DNA from: an uncultured Thalassolituus sp. | GTDB lineage: Bacteria > Pseudomonadota > Gammaproteobacteria > Pseudomonadales > Oceanobacteraceae | DNA length: 36,226 nucleotides | Assembly (NCBI GenBank): GCA_913061435.1 | Contig: CAJXUK010000031.1 | Location: 1 to 36,226 of the forward strand | Direction of reading: 5' to 3' | Shown here: positions 26,900 through 36,226 of the stretch, piece by piece | Position numbering within the stretch: the stretch's first letter is position 1 | Layout: each line of letters starts with the position of its first letter | Made by a program: the position numbers and the translations under genes | The notes under the pieces: model-generated | What the model saw: only the letters and a program-made list of their open reading frames with translations | Told to the model about the DNA's origin: nothing | The model's database searches: none

Positions 26900-28015
26900 C
26901 TAATCCTGTAAGGTTAACCCCTTAGACGCCGCGTTAAGCTGGTCACTATCTGTCTCTGAACCCAGCTTAATCATTAAGCGTAGATCATTTGGTGAATCTG
27001 CGTGAGAAATTGCGTCTTCATAAGTAATTTCACCGGATTCATACAAGGCATAGAGTGCTTGATCGAAAGTTTGCATGCCTTCGTCGTTTTGACGGCTCAT
27101 CTGAGCTTTCAATTCATGCACATCGCCTTTGCGTATTAAATCAGATACCAGTGGTGTATTGATCAACACCTCTACAACGGCTCGGCGACCTTTACCGTCG
27201 GGCGTAGGTATTAATTGCTGGGCAATAATAGCACGTAAATTTAACGATAAATCCATCCAAATTTGCTGATGACGTTCTGGTGGGAAAAAGTGTAACACCC
27301 GATCTAACGCTTGGTTGGCGTTATTGGCGTGCAGAGTAGCTAGGGCTAAGTGGCCAGTTTCGGCAAAGGTTACCGCATGCGACATCACATCGGAGCTACG
27401 CACTTCGCCAATCATAATCACATCAGGGGCTTGGCGCAGCGCGTTTTTTAAGCCGATTTCAAAGCTTTCGGTATCTAACCCCACTTCACGCTGCGTAACA
27501 ATACACCCTTGGTGTTGATGGATAAATTCAATCGGATCTTCAATGCTTAGGATATGGCCTTTACTGTTGATATTACGATGACCAATCATCGCCGCTAATG
27601 ACGTTGATTTACCCGTTCCTGTTCCCCCAACAAATAAAATTAAGCCGCGCTTTGCCATGGCTAATTCTTTTACTACATCGGGCAAGCCAAGCTCATCCAC
27701 AGAAGGAATTTTTGTTTCAATACGGCGTAATACCATACCAATAACATTGCGCTGGTAAAATGCGCTAGCACGAAAGCGCCCAATTCCCGTTGCATTAATG
27801 GCAAAGTTACACTCTTTGTGTTGATCAAACTCTTGACGCTGTTTTTGATTCATTAAACCTAAAACAATATCGCGACTTTGCTCTGCCGCTAACGGGCTCT
27901 TGGTCAATGGCATAATGCGCCCATGAACTTTTATTGACGCCGGAACACCTGCGGTAATGAATAAGTCAGAGGCATTTTTTTCTACCATCACCCGCAAGAA
28001 TTTTTCCATCGACAT
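26900..28015 (-). CDS. pilU: PilT-like type IV pilus ATPase PilU
   Basis: A cytoplasmic retraction-type ATPase that assists PilT in pilus disassembly. The Walker A motif GGTGTGKST spans residues 130-138 (Lys136), followed by a Walker B region in APDVIMIGEVRSSD and the His box ETGHLALATLH. The length is 371 aa. The N-terminus MSMEKFLRVMVEKNASDLFI aligns with known PilU, and GGGAG lies 9 nt upstream, supporting the start at 28015. It follows pilT by 73 bp on the same strand. Confidence 0.96.
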   Translation of the reverse strand: MSMEKFLRVMVEKNASDLFITAGVPASIKVHGRIMPLTKSPLAAEQSRDIVLGLMNQKQRQEFDQHKECNFAINATGIGRFRASAFYQRNVIGMVLRRIETKIPSVDELGLPDVVKELAMAKRGLILFVGGTGTGKSTSLAAMIGHRNINSKGHILSIEDPIEFIHQHQGCIVTQREVGLDTESFEIGLKNALRQAPDVIMIGEVRSSDVMSHAVTFAETGHLALATLHANNANQALDRVLHFFPPERHQQIWMDLSLNLRAIIAQQLIPTPDGKGRRAVVEVLINTPLVSDLIRKGDVHELKAQMSRQNDEGMQTFDQALYALYESGEITYEDAISHADSPNDLRLMIKLGSETDSDQLNAASKGLTLQD

Positions 28016-28088
28016 GAGCGATCACTCCCAGTGTATTGCTAATAAAAGTATGTAACGTTTAAACGGTTAATAATTATGAACTTATAGA

Positions 28089-29123
28089 TTAGAAATTTTC
28101 GGGCATTTTGGCTTTGTCGCGGGCGACTTCGCGAGTGATCAAGCCTTTACTCAGCAAGGTTTGCAAACACTGATCCATTGTTTGCATACCCAATGCGCCA
28201 CCGGTTTGTATTGCCGAATACATTTGTGCAATTTTTGCTTCACGGATTAAGTTACGAATTGCCGGTGTACCAATCATGATTTCATGGGCGGCGATACGAC
28301 CACCGCCTGTTTTTTTCAACAATGTTTGCGAGACCACGCCTTGCAAGGACTCGGAAAGCATTGAACGCACCATGGATTTCTCTTCTGCAGGAAATACATC
28401 AACAATACGGTCAATAGTTTTTGCCGCTGAGCTGGTGTGCAATGTACCAAATACGACGTGACCGGTTTCTGCTGCAGACAACGCCAAACGGATGGTTTCT
28501 AAGTCACGCATTTCGCCTACCAGAATAACATCAGGGTCTTCACGTAAGGCCGAACGCAAGGCTTCGTTAAATCCTAATGTGTCACGGTGCACTTCACGCT
28601 GGTTGACTAGACTTTTTTTCGATTCGTGTACAAATTCAATCGGGTCTTCAACGGTTAAAATATGGTCATATTTAGTATCATTAATATAATCAACCATCGC
28701 CGCTAGGGTCGTAGACTTGCCCGAACCGGTTGGCCCAGTGACCAATACCAAACCACGAGGAGTCATGGCCAACTCTTTAAAAATAGGCCCCATGCCCAAA
28801 TCATCCATGGTTAGGATCTTTGATGGAATAGTACGAAATACCGCGCCGGCACCACGGTTATGGTTAAACGCATTCACCCGGAAACGAGCAACACCAGGAA
28901 CTTCAAACGAAAAGTCAGTTTCCAAAAACTCTTCAAAGTCTTTGCGCTGCTTATCATTCATAATTTCATAAACTAGCGAGTGAACCTCTTTATGGTTAAG
29001 CGCCGGCAGATTAATTCGACGAACATCACCATCCACTCGAATCATAGGTGGCATTTCGGATGATAAATGTAAATCCGACGCGCCTTGCTTAGCACTAAAT
29101 GCCAATAACTCAGTAATATCCAT
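28089..29123 (-). CDS. pilT: Type IV pilus retraction ATPase PilT
   Basis: A hexameric cytoplasmic ATPase that powers pilus retraction and twitching. Walker A GPTGSGKST spans 130-138 with Lys136, the Walker B glutamate is Glu204 (DPDVILVGEMRD), and the His box has His222 and His229 (TGHVVFGTLH). These positions and the 344-aa length are the same as in P. aeruginosa PilT. GAGGA lies 7 nt before the ATG. It is first in a leftward pilT-pilU unit, possibly extending to the GGDEF-EAL gene, and divergent from yggS. Confidence 0.98.
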   Translation of the reverse strand: MDITELLAFSAKQGASDLHLSSEMPPMIRVDGDVRRINLPALNHKEVHSLVYEIMNDKQRKDFEEFLETDFSFEVPGVARFRVNAFNHNRGAGAVFRTIPSKILTMDDLGMGPIFKELAMTPRGLVLVTGPTGSGKSTTLAAMVDYINDTKYDHILTVEDPIEFVHESKKSLVNQREVHRDTLGFNEALRSALREDPDVILVGEMRDLETIRLALSAAETGHVVFGTLHTSSAAKTIDRIVDVFPAEEKSMVRSMLSESLQGVVSQTLLKKTGGGRIAAHEIMIGTPAIRNLIREAKIAQMYSAIQTGGALGMQTMDQCLQTLLSKGLITREVARDKAKMPENF

Positions 29124-29210
29124 ACATGTTCCTCAACCTAAACCGGTATTTCGCTTATACTCGTCTAAATAACCAAGACTAACCTTCTAATCCTAAAGCA
29201 GTTATTAAGA

Positions 29211-29897
29211 ATGTCTACATTAGAGCAACGATATAACACGGTTAACAGGCATATTTCCTCAGCTTGTGAACAGGCTCACCGTTCTGTTGAATCGGTTAAG
29301 TTACTGGCCGTAAGTAAAACTAAGCCAGCGCATATGGTCGCAACCTTGTATGAACTTGGACAGCGCGCCTTTGGTGAAAATTATCTGCAAGATGCGGTAG
29401 ATAAAATAACCGCACTGGCTCATCTTAACGATATTGAATGGCATTTTATTGGCCCGATCCAATCTAATAAAACTCGAGTTATTGCCGAGCATTTTCAATG
29501 GGTAGAAACGTTAGATCGAGAAAAAATCGCTCAGCGACTTAACGACCAACGACCAAAAGAATTGGCACCACTAAAAGTGTTGATCCAAGTGAATATCAGC
29601 CGCGAGACGCAAAAAAGCGGTATTGCCCCAGAACAAGTCGAAAGCTTTGCCAAAGTGCTCGAACAATTACCGCAACTTTCACTACAAGGTTTGATGTGCA
29701 TTCCAGAAGCTACCGACAGCGAACACGTGTTAGCAGCTCAATTTGACGAAATGCAGCAACTATTGCAGCAACTCGCTAACAATCACCCGCAATGCACAGT
29801 ATTATCCATGGGCATGTCAAACGACCTAGCACTGGCGATAAAACATGGCAGCAGCGAGGTTAGAATTGGTACCGATATATTTGGCAGACGCGATTAA
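29211..29897 (+). CDS. yggS: PLP homeostasis protein, YggS/PLPBP family
   Basis: A small cytoplasmic pyridoxal-phosphate-binding protein without known enzyme activity; homologues affect PLP and amino-acid balance. The PLP lysine is Lys36 in LLAVSKTKP, the same number as in E. coli YggS; FGENYLQ, EWHFIGPIQSNK, LSMGMSNDL and the final VRIGTDIFG are family hallmarks. The 228-aa length is typical. The ribosome binding site is weak (AAGA directly before the ATG). proC follows after 15 bp, the usual yggS-proC-yggT arrangement. Confidence 0.95.
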   Translation: MSTLEQRYNTVNRHISSACEQAHRSVESVKLLAVSKTKPAHMVATLYELGQRAFGENYLQDAVDKITALAHLNDIEWHFIGPIQSNKTRVIAEHFQWVETLDREKIAQRLNDQRPKELAPLKVLIQVNISRETQKSGIAPEQVESFAKVLEQLPQLSLQGLMCIPEATDSEHVLAAQFDEMQQLLQQLANNHPQCTVLSMGMSNDLALAIKHGSSEVRIGTDIFGRRD

Positions 29898-29912
29898 TGA
29901 TGGAGAGTTTTA

Positions 29913-30752
29913 ATGAGTAATATTTGTTTTATTGGTGGCGGCAACATGGCCACCAGCCTTATTGGTGGTCTTATTGCTCAAGGCCATCCTGCAGATTCTA
30001 TTGTGGTCAGCGACCCTAATGAATTACAGCGTACTCAGTTAGAGCAGCAATTTTCAATACGCACAACCATTAATAGTGGCTCGGCTCTTAAAGATGCCGA
30101 TGTTGTTGTGCTGGCTGTTAAACCACAAATTATGAAAAGTGTGGCGCTTTCTATTGCTGCAGAAATGAACTCAGCAGACTCGCAAAACAACAAGCAGCAG
30201 CCTTTATTTGTTTCTATTGCTGCGGGTATAAACCTTAAATCATTACAATTATGGCTAGGTGAATCTCAAGCAATTGTTCGTTGTATGCCCAATACGCCCT
30301 CTTTGATTCAACAAGGTGCCAGTGGCTTATTTGCCAATGAACAAACTTCTATCGTGCAGAAAAATCTGGCCGAAACCGTTTTAAAAGCAGCTGGCATTGT
30401 GCAATGGGTGCAAAATGAAGCAGAAATTGATGCTGTAACGGCAGTTTCTGGTAGTGGTCCGGCGTACTATTTCTTGTTAATGGAAGCGATGATAGATGCG
30501 GGTATCGAGCTAGGTCTTAGTCGCGAAACAGCTAGCGAACTCACCATTCAAACAGCACTAGGAGCAGCTCACATGGCTAAGGCTAGCGAAGTTGATGTTG
30601 CCGAACTACGTCGTCGAGTAACCTCCCCCGGAGGTACCACCGAACAAGCGATCAATTCATTTGAACAAGCCGATTTACGTGGCATGGTAAAAGCAGCTCT
30701 AAATTCGGCCAATCGTCGCTCTGCTGAACTTGCCGAGCAATTGGGTGAATAA
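29913..30752 (+). CDS. proC: Pyrroline-5-carboxylate reductase
   Basis: It catalyses the last step of proline synthesis, NAD(P)H-dependent reduction of pyrroline-5-carboxylate. The N-terminal Rossmann motif FIGGGNMATSLIGGL, the VVLAVKPQ segment, the VRCMPNTPSLIQQGASGL motif, AVSGSGPAYYFLLMEAM and the final VTSPGGTTEQAI signature are all intact. Its 279 aa is slightly longer than E. coli ProC. It is second in a yggS-proC-yggT run. Confidence 0.97.
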   Translation: MSNICFIGGGNMATSLIGGLIAQGHPADSIVVSDPNELQRTQLEQQFSIRTTINSGSALKDADVVVLAVKPQIMKSVALSIAAEMNSADSQNNKQQPLFVSIAAGINLKSLQLWLGESQAIVRCMPNTPSLIQQGASGLFANEQTSIVQKNLAETVLKAAGIVQWVQNEAEIDAVTAVSGSGPAYYFLLMEAMIDAGIELGLSRETASELTIQTALGAAHMAKASEVDVAELRRRVTSPGGTTEQAINSFEQADLRGMVKAALNSANRRSAELAEQLGE

Positions 30753-30931
30753 CGGTTAATTAAAGCGTAAGTATTTGTATAAATAGAGAGTTTTAACAGA
30801 CAAAGGGGGTAGAAAATTATCCCCATCAGCTCTATCTTTGTAAGCATTAATCAAAGTTGTTTTAGCTTTACTTTCAACAACGTTTTTAACGGCATTTTTA
30901 ACACTCTTTTATTGCGTTTTCGGAGAAATAT
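30753..30931. other. proC-yggT intergenic region
   Basis: A 179-bp gap without a gene. GGGG (within 30805-30809) and CCCC (30821-30824) can pair, with outer ATAGAG/CTCTAT arms, but there is no T-run, so it is not called a terminator. A GGAGAA ribosome binding site precedes yggT at the right end. Confidence 0.4.
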
Positions 30932-31516
30932 ATGACCCCTTTTACCCAGGCGGGCCTTTTAGTTATTAATACTTTGGTCGGTTTATACCTACTTTTAGTA
31001 GTTTTGCGTTTTTTATTACAGTTGGTGAGAGCCGATTTTTACAACCCTATTTCTCAGTTTATTGTGAAAGCAACCAACCCGCCTCTAATTCCAATGCGTA
31101 AGATCATTCCTGGGTTTGGTGGTATTGATGTTGCTTCACTGGTATTGGCGTTAATCGTTCAAGCAATTGCTATTGCGTTAATTATGCTGATCAAAGGCTT
31201 TCAACCACCGGCAGATGTTATTATCTGGGCCGCTATTGGTGTAATGAGCCTGTTTTTAAAAATCTACTTCTGGGGATTGCTCATCACTGTCATTGCCTCT
31301 TGGATTGCTCCTAGTTCTTACAACCCAGCGCTGATCTTAATCAATCAGATATTAGAGCCTGCGATGCGCCCTATTCGTAAATTAATGCCCGACATGGGGG
31401 GCATTGATTTATCTCCTATCATGATGTTCCTGGCTATTCAGGTATTAGAAGTACTATTGGTCCGTGGTTTGGCAATTTCCAGCGGTATGCCTGCTGGAAT
31501 CATCATCGGTCTTTAA
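30932..31516 (+). CDS. yggT: YggT family integral membrane protein
   Basis: A 194-aa inner-membrane protein of the YGGT family, function not firmly known (linked in some bacteria to osmotic resistance or cell division/chloroplast-type assembly). It contains two copies of the YGGT module: a hydrophobic helix followed by NPISQFIVKATNPPLIPMRK in the first half and SYNPALILINQILEPAMRPI in the second, each ending with a GGIDxS/A motif. GGAGAA lies just before the ATG. Confidence 0.93.
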   Translation: MTPFTQAGLLVINTLVGLYLLLVVLRFLLQLVRADFYNPISQFIVKATNPPLIPMRKIIPGFGGIDVASLVLALIVQAIAIALIMLIKGFQPPADVIIWAAIGVMSLFLKIYFWGLLITVIASWIAPSSYNPALILINQILEPAMRPIRKLMPDMGGIDLSPIMMFLAIQVLEVLLVRGLAISSGMPAGIIIGL

Positions 31517-31578
31517 TCGCAACCACTAACTACGCCAATAATTAATTGCCTCCTTGCTTTTTAGGACAACGAACAATC

Positions 31579-32769
31579 ATGCCAGAACAAATTCCAGCCA
31601 ATAGCGTGGGGGTTATTACCCCCAAAGTTCAGCGCTTTGACCAACCACTGACCCTGCGAAGCGGGCGAGTGCTTGAATCTTATGAACTAATTTACGAGAC
31701 CTACGGCGAATTAAACGCCGATGCCAGCAACGCCATATTGATCTGTCACGCCCTTAGTGGTGACCATCATGCCGCAGGCTATCACAATATGGATGATAAA
31801 CGCCCTGGCTGGTGGGATACCTGCATTGGGCCGGGTAAGACCATTGATACCAATACATTCTTTGTTGTGTGTTTAAACAACTTGGGTGGCTGTTCTGGAT
31901 CTACTGGCCCAACCAGTATCAACCCAGAAACGGGTAAAGCCTATGGACCAGACTTCCCTATCGTAGCGGTACGTGACTGGGTACGCAGTCAAAAACGCTT
32001 AGCTGATTTTTTAAATATTCAGCAATGGGCCGCTGTTGTTGGTGGTTCTCTAGGTGGCATGCAAGTGCTGCGCTGGTCGATTCAATATCCCGAACGCCTG
32101 CGTCATGCTTTGGTAATTGCCTCTGCTCCTAAACTATCGGCGCAAAATATTGCCTTTAACGAAGTCGCACGCCAAGCCATCAGTAAAGACCCAGATTTTC
32201 ACGATGGTCGCTATATGGATCACGGTGTTGTACCTAAGTCGGGCTTATCACAAGCGCGCATGCTTGGACATCTAACCTACATGTCGGGTGACGCGATGAA
32301 AAAGAAATTCGATCGCGATTTAAAAACCAACGCATTAAGCTTCAGCTTTAACGCTGAGTTTGAAGTAGAAAGCTATTTGCACTATCAGGGCAAAAAGTTC
32401 AGTACCCAATTTGATGCCAATACTTATCTACTCATGACCAAGGCGCTCGACTACTTTGATCCAACCGTCGATCACAATGGCGATTTAGTTAAATGTTTAA
32501 GCCAAGCAACCTGCAAATTTTTTGTCGCGTCTTTCACCACCGACTGGCGCTTTGCCCCAGATCGCTCGGAAGAAATCGTGAATGCTTTAATAGAAGCCGA
32601 CAAAGACGTTAGTTATGCTTGCATTGAGTCAGACCACGGCCACGATGCTTTCTTGTTGCCCATTCCTAGGTATTTAGATGTATTTGGTGCCTACATGCAA
32701 AGAGTTGCGAATGATATTCCGGCACCGCAATCCGAAACACAGCCAGCAAGCCAAGGAGCGCAATCATGA
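31579..32769 (+). CDS. metX: Homoserine O-acyltransferase (MetX)
   Basis: An alpha/beta-hydrolase-fold enzyme that acylates homoserine, committing it to methionine synthesis. The catalytic triad is Ser157 (GGSLGGMQ), Asp322 (TTDWRF) and His355 (DHGHDAFL). MetX proteins paired with MetW in Pseudomonas-like bacteria have been described as succinyltransferases, so succinyl-CoA is at least as likely as acetyl-CoA. I chose the ATG at 31579 (MPEQIPANS), 396 aa; the open frame extends upstream to a TTG with no support, while AGGA lies before the ATG. metW overlaps the end by 4 bp. Confidence 0.95.
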   Translation: MPEQIPANSVGVITPKVQRFDQPLTLRSGRVLESYELIYETYGELNADASNAILICHALSGDHHAAGYHNMDDKRPGWWDTCIGPGKTIDTNTFFVVCLNNLGGCSGSTGPTSINPETGKAYGPDFPIVAVRDWVRSQKRLADFLNIQQWAAVVGGSLGGMQVLRWSIQYPERLRHALVIASAPKLSAQNIAFNEVARQAISKDPDFHDGRYMDHGVVPKSGLSQARMLGHLTYMSGDAMKKKFDRDLKTNALSFSFNAEFEVESYLHYQGKKFSTQFDANTYLLMTKALDYFDPTVDHNGDLVKCLSQATCKFFVASFTTDWRFAPDRSEEIVNALIEADKDVSYACIESDHGHDAFLLPIPRYLDVFGAYMQRVANDIPAPQSETQPASQGAQS

Positions 32770-33377
32770 ACCAAGCACTAACTGACTTGCGCCCGGACCT
32801 AACAATTATTCAGCAATGGGTAAAACCTAACAGTCAGGTATTGGACTTAGGTTGCGGTAAAGGTGAACTACTAAACTTTTTAAAAACTGCAAAAGGCGTG
32901 CGCGGCTACGGCTTAGAAATTAATCCAGAAAAAATTACTCATTGCATTGCCAACGGCGTCAACGTGATTGAACAAAACTTGGATGAAGGTCTAAGCAACT
33001 TCAAAGACAACAGCATCGACACGGTAGTTATGGCGCAAGCCTTACAGGCTGTTCAGCGACCCGACGAACTGGTCGACGAAATGCTGCGTATAGGTAAACA
33101 GGCCATCGTTACTTTTCCTAACTTTGGTTTTTGGCGAACACGACTGTACTTGCTGCTTAAAGGCCGCATGCCAATGTCTGAAGCTCTGCCTTATAACTGG
33201 TTCGATACCCCCAACATTCACTTGTGCACTTTTAAGGATTTTGAAGAACTCTGTCATAACAAGGGCATTCGCATTCTTAACCGCACCGTTGTGGATGATC
33301 AGCACAACGAACATTGGCGCATGGGGCTTTGGCCATCAATGCTAGGCGAAACCGCTATTTACCATATTAGCCGCTAG
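32766..33377 (+). CDS. metW: MetW, methyltransferase-fold partner of MetX
   Basis: A 203-aa SAM-methyltransferase-fold protein. The SAM motif [12 protein letters not shown], the GYGLEI acidic strand end and [10 protein letters not shown] are typical of MetW. It is tied to MetX by genomic pairing and is considered to act with it in methionine synthesis in Pseudomonas; its own reaction is unclear. Translation is coupled to metX by an ATGA overlap and is backed by AAGGAG. Confidence 0.94.
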   Translation: MNQALTDLRPDLTIIQQWVKPNSQVLDLGCGKGELLNFLKTAKGVRGYGLEINPEKITHCIANGVNVIEQNLDEGLSNFKDNSIDTVVMAQALQAVQRPDELVDEMLRIGKQAIVTFPNFGFWRTRLYLLLKGRMPMSEALPYNWFDTPNIHLCTFKDFEELCHNKGIRILNRTVVDDQHNEHWRMGLWPSMLGETAIYHISR

Positions 33378-33388
33378 GAGGCTTTATT

Positions 33389-33880
33389 ATGTTTGTAACT
33401 CACGCTAAACATACACCCCACAAAATGCTATCTGCATTTGCGATAATGCTCTTAGTTTTAGTCAGCAGCCTTATGTCGACTAACGCCAGCGCCGAACAGA
33501 AAATCGTATTTGGCGAATACGAGGTGCACTACATGGGATTAAGCAGCAACTTCTTAACTCCAGAAGTAGCCAAGCTTTATGGCATTCCTCGCTCCGGTTC
33601 ACTGGGTTATTTAAGCATCTCGGTATTACAAAAAACCGCCAATGACCCTTTACATGTTCCCATTGACGCCAAGCTAACGGGCACCATGCGCAACCTTATT
33701 GGACAAAGTAACGAACTAGAGTTTCGGCGCGTACAAGAAGGCAAAGCGATTTACTTTATCAGCACCTTCCGCTTTGACGACGGCGACATGTATAACTTCG
33801 ATCTAGATGTGACTCCCGACAACGCCAAACAAAAGACCTTTGATGTTAAATTCAGTCAGCGTTTTTACGCAGAAGGCTAG
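33389..33880 (+). CDS. Secreted DUF4426-type protein of unknown function
   Basis: A 163-aa exported protein. The signal peptide has a hydrophobic core ([17 protein letters not shown]) and an Ala-Ser-Ala cleavage site, giving a mature start at about residue 36 ([13 protein letters not shown]). The mature domain is a small beta-rich module with [25 protein letters not shown], matching what I recall as DUF4426, also found next to metW/rdgB in Pseudomonas. An excellent AGGAGG lies 8 nt before the ATG. Its function is not known. Confidence 0.85.
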   Translation: MFVTHAKHTPHKMLSAFAIMLLVLVSSLMSTNASAEQKIVFGEYEVHYMGLSSNFLTPEVAKLYGIPRSGSLGYLSISVLQKTANDPLHVPIDAKLTGTMRNLIGQSNELEFRRVQEGKAIYFISTFRFDDGDMYNFDLDVTPDNAKQKTFDVKFSQRFYAEG

Positions 33881-33909
33881 TCATTAAACTTACGAGTAAG
33901 AGTCAAAAC

Positions 33910-34503
33910 ATGATTGATAAACTGGTACTAGCCAGCGGTAATGCGGGCAAGTTACGTGAATTTTCGCAATTGTTTACCGATAAAGACATTACAGTCATTG
34001 CGCAAAGCGAGTTTAATACCATTGAAGTCGAAGAAACGGGATTAAGTTTTGTTGAAAACGCGATTTTAAAAGCACGAAACGCCTGCAAATTCTCTGGTTT
34101 ACCAGCACTTGCCGATGATTCTGGTTTAGAAGTCGATGCTCTGCAAGGTGCTCCAGGGATTTACAGTGCTCGTTACGCTGGCAGCCATGCCAGTGATCGC
34201 GACAATTGTGACAAACTATTAGCAGCACTTAAAGATGTCCCCGCAGAACAACGCAGTGCTCGCTTTCAATGCGTATTAGTTTACATGCGCCATGAGAATG
34301 ACCCCACTCCACAAGTTTTTCAAGGCAGCTGGGAAGGAAGCATTTTAATGTCACCCTCGGGTAAAGACGGTTTTGGTTATGATCCGGTATTTTTTGTTCC
34401 TAGCGAACAATGCAGTTCTGCCGAGCTGACTAAAGAGCAAAAAAATGCACTCAGTCATCGTGGCCAAGCAATCCAACACTTACTGCAATACTGGCGTCCA
34501 TAA
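33910..34503 (+). CDS. rdgB: Non-canonical purine NTP pyrophosphatase (RdgB/HAM1)
   Basis: It hydrolyses dITP/XTP/ITP to monophosphates and so keeps deaminated purines out of DNA. The substrate-binding start [12 protein letters not shown], the [11 protein letters not shown] catalytic segment, [21 protein letters not shown] and the final LSHRGQAI are all present. The 197-aa length is normal. There is only a weak ribosome binding site. It follows the DUF4426 gene by 29 bp. Confidence 0.97.
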   Translation: MIDKLVLASGNAGKLREFSQLFTDKDITVIAQSEFNTIEVEETGLSFVENAILKARNACKFSGLPALADDSGLEVDALQGAPGIYSARYAGSHASDRDNCDKLLAALKDVPAEQRSARFQCVLVYMRHENDPTPQVFQGSWEGSILMSPSGKDGFGYDPVFFVPSEQCSSAELTKEQKNALSHRGQAIQHLLQYWRP

Positions 34504-34525
34504 GTCTTCTAATTTCATCGTTTAC

Positions 34526-34545
34526 AGGGCTAATTACATAGCCCT
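34526..34545. other. Perfect stem-loop in the rdgB-rhlE gap
   Basis: AGGGCTA (34526-34532) and TAGCCCT (34539-34545) form a 7-bp stem with a 6-nt loop. No T-run follows on either strand. It would lie either at the 3' end of the rdgB message or in the 5' leader of the helicase gene. Confidence 0.55.
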
Positions 34546-34595
34546 AAAACCCTTGATGCTGTAAGCTGCACCACCCTAAAACATGTGAGATATCT

Positions 34596-35999
34596 ATGAG
34601 CTTTGCCTCTTTGGGGCTTTCCCCTGCCATTCTTGAAGCTGTAGCCGAACAAGGCTATACCGTACCTTCACCGATCCAAGCTGCCGCCATTCCTGCAGTG
34701 CTTGAAGGTAAAGACATTATGGCAGCTGCACAAACCGGCACAGGTAAAACAGCCGGTTTTACATTACCTATTTTAGAAACGTTATTAAAAGGTCCTCGGG
34801 TTAAAAGCAATCAAGTGCGGGCACTGGTATTAACACCCACCCGTGAACTTGCTGCGCAAGTGGCTGATAACGTAGAAAAATATTCAAAAAACACCCATTT
34901 AACATCTTGCGTTATTTTTGGTGGTGTAAAACCTAATCCACAAATGATGCGCATGCGCCAAGGTGCGGATGTTTTAGTGGCGACCCCTGGCCGTTTGCTT
35001 GACCTGTTTAATCAGGGAGCTATTAAATTTGATCAGTTAGAAGTATTGGTACTAGATGAAGCCGACCGTATGTTGGATATGGGTTTTATTCATGACATTA
35101 AGAAAATTTTAAGAGTTTTACCTAAGCAGCGCCAAAATCTATTATTTTCCGCCACCTTCTCTAATGACATTCGCGCATTAGCCAAAGGCTTAGTTAATAA
35201 CCCCGTTGAGATCTCTGTTGCACCACCTAACGTGACCACCAAGCTGGTTAAGCAGTGGATTTACCCTGTGGATAAAAAGCAAAAGCCGGCAGCATTAGCC
35301 AAGCTAATTGAAGATGGTAACTGGAAACAAGCCTTGGTCTTTAGCCGTACTAAACATGGCGCGAACAAACTTACTAAGTTTTTAGAAGGACGAGGCATTA
35401 CCGCCGCTGCAATTCATGGCAATAAAAGCCAAGGAGCACGAACTCGTGCCCTTGCAGACTTTAAAGCGGGCGAAATTCGCATCTTAGTGGCTACCGATAT
35501 CGCAGCCCGCGGTATTGATATCGACCAACTGCCTCAAGTTGTAAACTTCGATTTACCCAACGTTCCTGAAGATTATGTTCATCGTATTGGCCGTACCGGT
35601 CGTGCGGGCGCAGAAGGGCTTGCTGTTTCACTTGTGTGTGCGGATGAAATAAAAGAGTTATTCGCCATTGAGCGAGTAATTGGTGAGTTGCTAGAGCGTG
35701 AGATTTTAGCAGGATTTGAGCCAGTTAACCGCTTACCCGAATCTAAACTGAATGCTCGCGCACCAAGAGTTAATAAGCCAAGACGTAACCATTCCTCAAA
35801 CAAACCTCGCAGCGAACACCGCGATGGCCAGCATGCTGCTAATAGCACTAAGCAACACAAACCCAAGCACAGCGGTGAAAACAATACTGGGGCAAAAGCA
35901 CCACGTCGTGGCCAATCTTCTGCCGCTAAACCTAAGGGGTCTGATAATCCTTGGTCAAACAGTAATGGTCAACGTCATAAGCCAAACTCTACTCGCTAG
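34596..35999 (+). CDS. rhlE: DEAD-box ATP-dependent RNA helicase, RhlE type
   Basis: A 467-aa cytoplasmic RNA helicase for ribosome assembly or RNA remodelling. The motifs occur in order: the Q motif (PSPIQ, Gln28), Walker [10 protein letters not shown] (44-52), [17 protein letters not shown] (154-157), SATF, then [11 protein letters not shown] and [10 protein letters not shown] in the second RecA domain. The last 100 or so residues form a low-complexity basic tail rich in Lys, Arg, Asn, His and Ser, as in RhlE-type proteins, probably for RNA binding. RhlE is preferred over SrmB/DbpA from motif style and tail. A convincing terminator follows, and a cold-shock gene converges from the right. 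Confidence 0.93.
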   Translation: MSFASLGLSPAILEAVAEQGYTVPSPIQAAAIPAVLEGKDIMAAAQTGTGKTAGFTLPILETLLKGPRVKSNQVRALVLTPTRELAAQVADNVEKYSKNTHLTSCVIFGGVKPNPQMMRMRQGADVLVATPGRLLDLFNQGAIKFDQLEVLVLDEADRMLDMGFIHDIKKILRVLPKQRQNLLFSATFSNDIRALAKGLVNNPVEISVAPPNVTTKLVKQWIYPVDKKQKPAALAKLIEDGNWKQALVFSRTKHGANKLTKFLEGRGITAAAIHGNKSQGARTRALADFKAGEIRILVATDIAARGIDIDQLPQVVNFDLPNVPEDYVHRIGRTGRAGAEGLAVSLVCADEIKELFAIERVIGELLEREILAGFEPVNRLPESKLNARAPRVNKPRRNHSSNKPRSEHRDGQHAANSTKQHKPKHSGENNTGAKAPRRGQSSAAKPKGSDNPWSNSNGQRHKPNSTR

Positions 36000-36013
36000 A
36001 GTTTTATAATAAT

Positions 36014-36040
36014 TCCCTAGCCCATGCTGGGGATTTTTTT
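36014..36040 (+). terminator. Rho-independent terminator of the helicase gene
   Basis: Arms TCCCTAGC (36014-36021) and GCTGGGGA (36026-36033) pair with one wobble around a 4-nt loop, followed directly by seven Ts (36034-36040). It begins 15 bp after the stop codon. Confidence 0.9.
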
Positions 36041-36074
36041 GCTTTTAATTTGGTAAAACATAAATCACAAGCAT

Positions 36075-36108
36075 AAAAAAAGGCCAAACCTTGCGGCTTA
36101 GCCTTTTT
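36075..36108 (-). terminator. Rho-independent terminator of the cold-shock gene, usable on both strands
   Basis: AAAAAGGCCAAACC (36077-36090) and GGCTTAGCCTTTTT (36095-36108) pair over 14 bp with two wobbles. Read on the minus strand the loop is GCAA, a stable GNRA-type tetraloop, followed by a run of seven Ts complementary to 36075-36081. The T-run on the plus side is also present, so it can act in both directions between the convergent genes. Confidence 0.88.
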
Positions 36109-36175
36109 CAAACTTGAACTGCTTATTCTCTAAAATAAGAGACTAAGCCGTTACCTTTAATTTAGGAAGCCTAAA

Positions 36176-36226
36176 TTATAAAGGTACGATGTTCTCAGCT
36201 TGTGGGCCTTTTTGACCTTGAGTTAC
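36176..36226 (-). CDS. Cold-shock protein (CspA family), C-terminal fragment at window edge
   Basis: The last 16 codons and the TAA stop of a gene entering from the right. The translated end VTQGQKGPQAENIVPL is the characteristic C-terminus of CspA-type single-stranded nucleic-acid-binding proteins. The rest of the gene, including the RNP motifs, is outside the window. An inverted repeat formed by about 36154-36166 and 36170-36184 overlaps the stop codon. Confidence 0.9.
   Translation of the reverse strand, partial: VTQGQKGPQAENIVPL

Noticed and set aside
28054..28065. CGTTTAAACG palindrome between pilT and pilU
   Set aside because: Short, AT-rich and without a T-run; pilT and pilU are expected to be co-transcribed, so neither an operator nor a terminator was called.
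31517..31578. Possible SAM riboswitch before metX
   Set aside because: The 62-bp gap is too short and shows no conserved riboswitch stems.
1..36226. CRISPR arrays, insertion sequences, phage genes, tRNA or rRNA genes
   Set aside because: None were seen; the only tandem repeats are the 9-bp array at the left edge and the short duplications listed, and no transposase or integrase-like protein is encoded.

Overview
This window reads as chromosomal DNA of a marine-type gammaproteobacterium. The gene order from gshB through the pil-chp cluster on one side, and from pyrB/pyrC' through pilTU, yggS, proC, yggT, metXW and rdgB on the other, matches what I recall of the Pseudomonas aeruginosa PA0387-PA0415 neighbourhood. 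The base composition is more AT-rich than Pseudomonas, which suggests an Oceanospirillales-like relative. This placement is inference from synteny and protein style; no 16S gene is present.

Layout. (1) 1-4155 (+): a 9-bp tandem repeat at the left edge, then three surface-glycan genes: a UDP-glucuronate-4-epimerase-like protein, UDP-glucose 6-dehydrogenase and a cysteine-free phosphoethanolamine transferase. This end is visibly AT-rich (3241-3300 is 15/60 G+C, against 34/60 at 21601-21660). (2) 4430-17465 (-): a complete Pil-Chp chemosensory operon transcribed leftward, pilG-pilH-pilI-pilJ-pilK-chpA-chpB-chpC. It ends in a secreted-protein gene broken by two compensating frameshifts, in the place where P. 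aeruginosa has chpD/chpE. (3) 17687-23492 (+): gshB, a tonB-like gene, yqgE, ruvX, pyrR, pyrB and a catalytically degenerate pyrC'. (4) 23506-29123 (-): a MASE3-PAS-GAF-PAS-GGDEF-EAL protein, then pilU and pilT. (5) 29211-35999 (+): yggS, proC, yggT, metX, metW, a DUF4426 gene, rdgB and a RhlE-type DEAD-box helicase. (6) The right edge holds the last 16 codons of a cold-shock protein gene on the minus strand.

How it fits together. PilJ, PilI/ChpC, ChpA, PilK/ChpB and PilG/PilH form the chemotaxis-like pathway that controls type IV pili. PilT and PilU are the retraction ATPases of the same pili. The TonB-like protein resembles by position TonB3, which is linked to twitching in P. aeruginosa, and the membrane-bound GGDEF-EAL protein beside pilU may link c-di-GMP to the same machine. 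The remaining genes are housekeeping: glutathione, pyrimidine and methionine/proline synthesis, nucleotide-pool cleaning, and RNA remodelling.

Most of the window is conserved and well understood. The items most worth a second look are the doubly frameshifted periplasmic gene at 4430-5164, the paired repeats over the pilG promoter, the modular ChpA with its duplicated HPt units, and the c-di-GMP protein placed beside pilTU.
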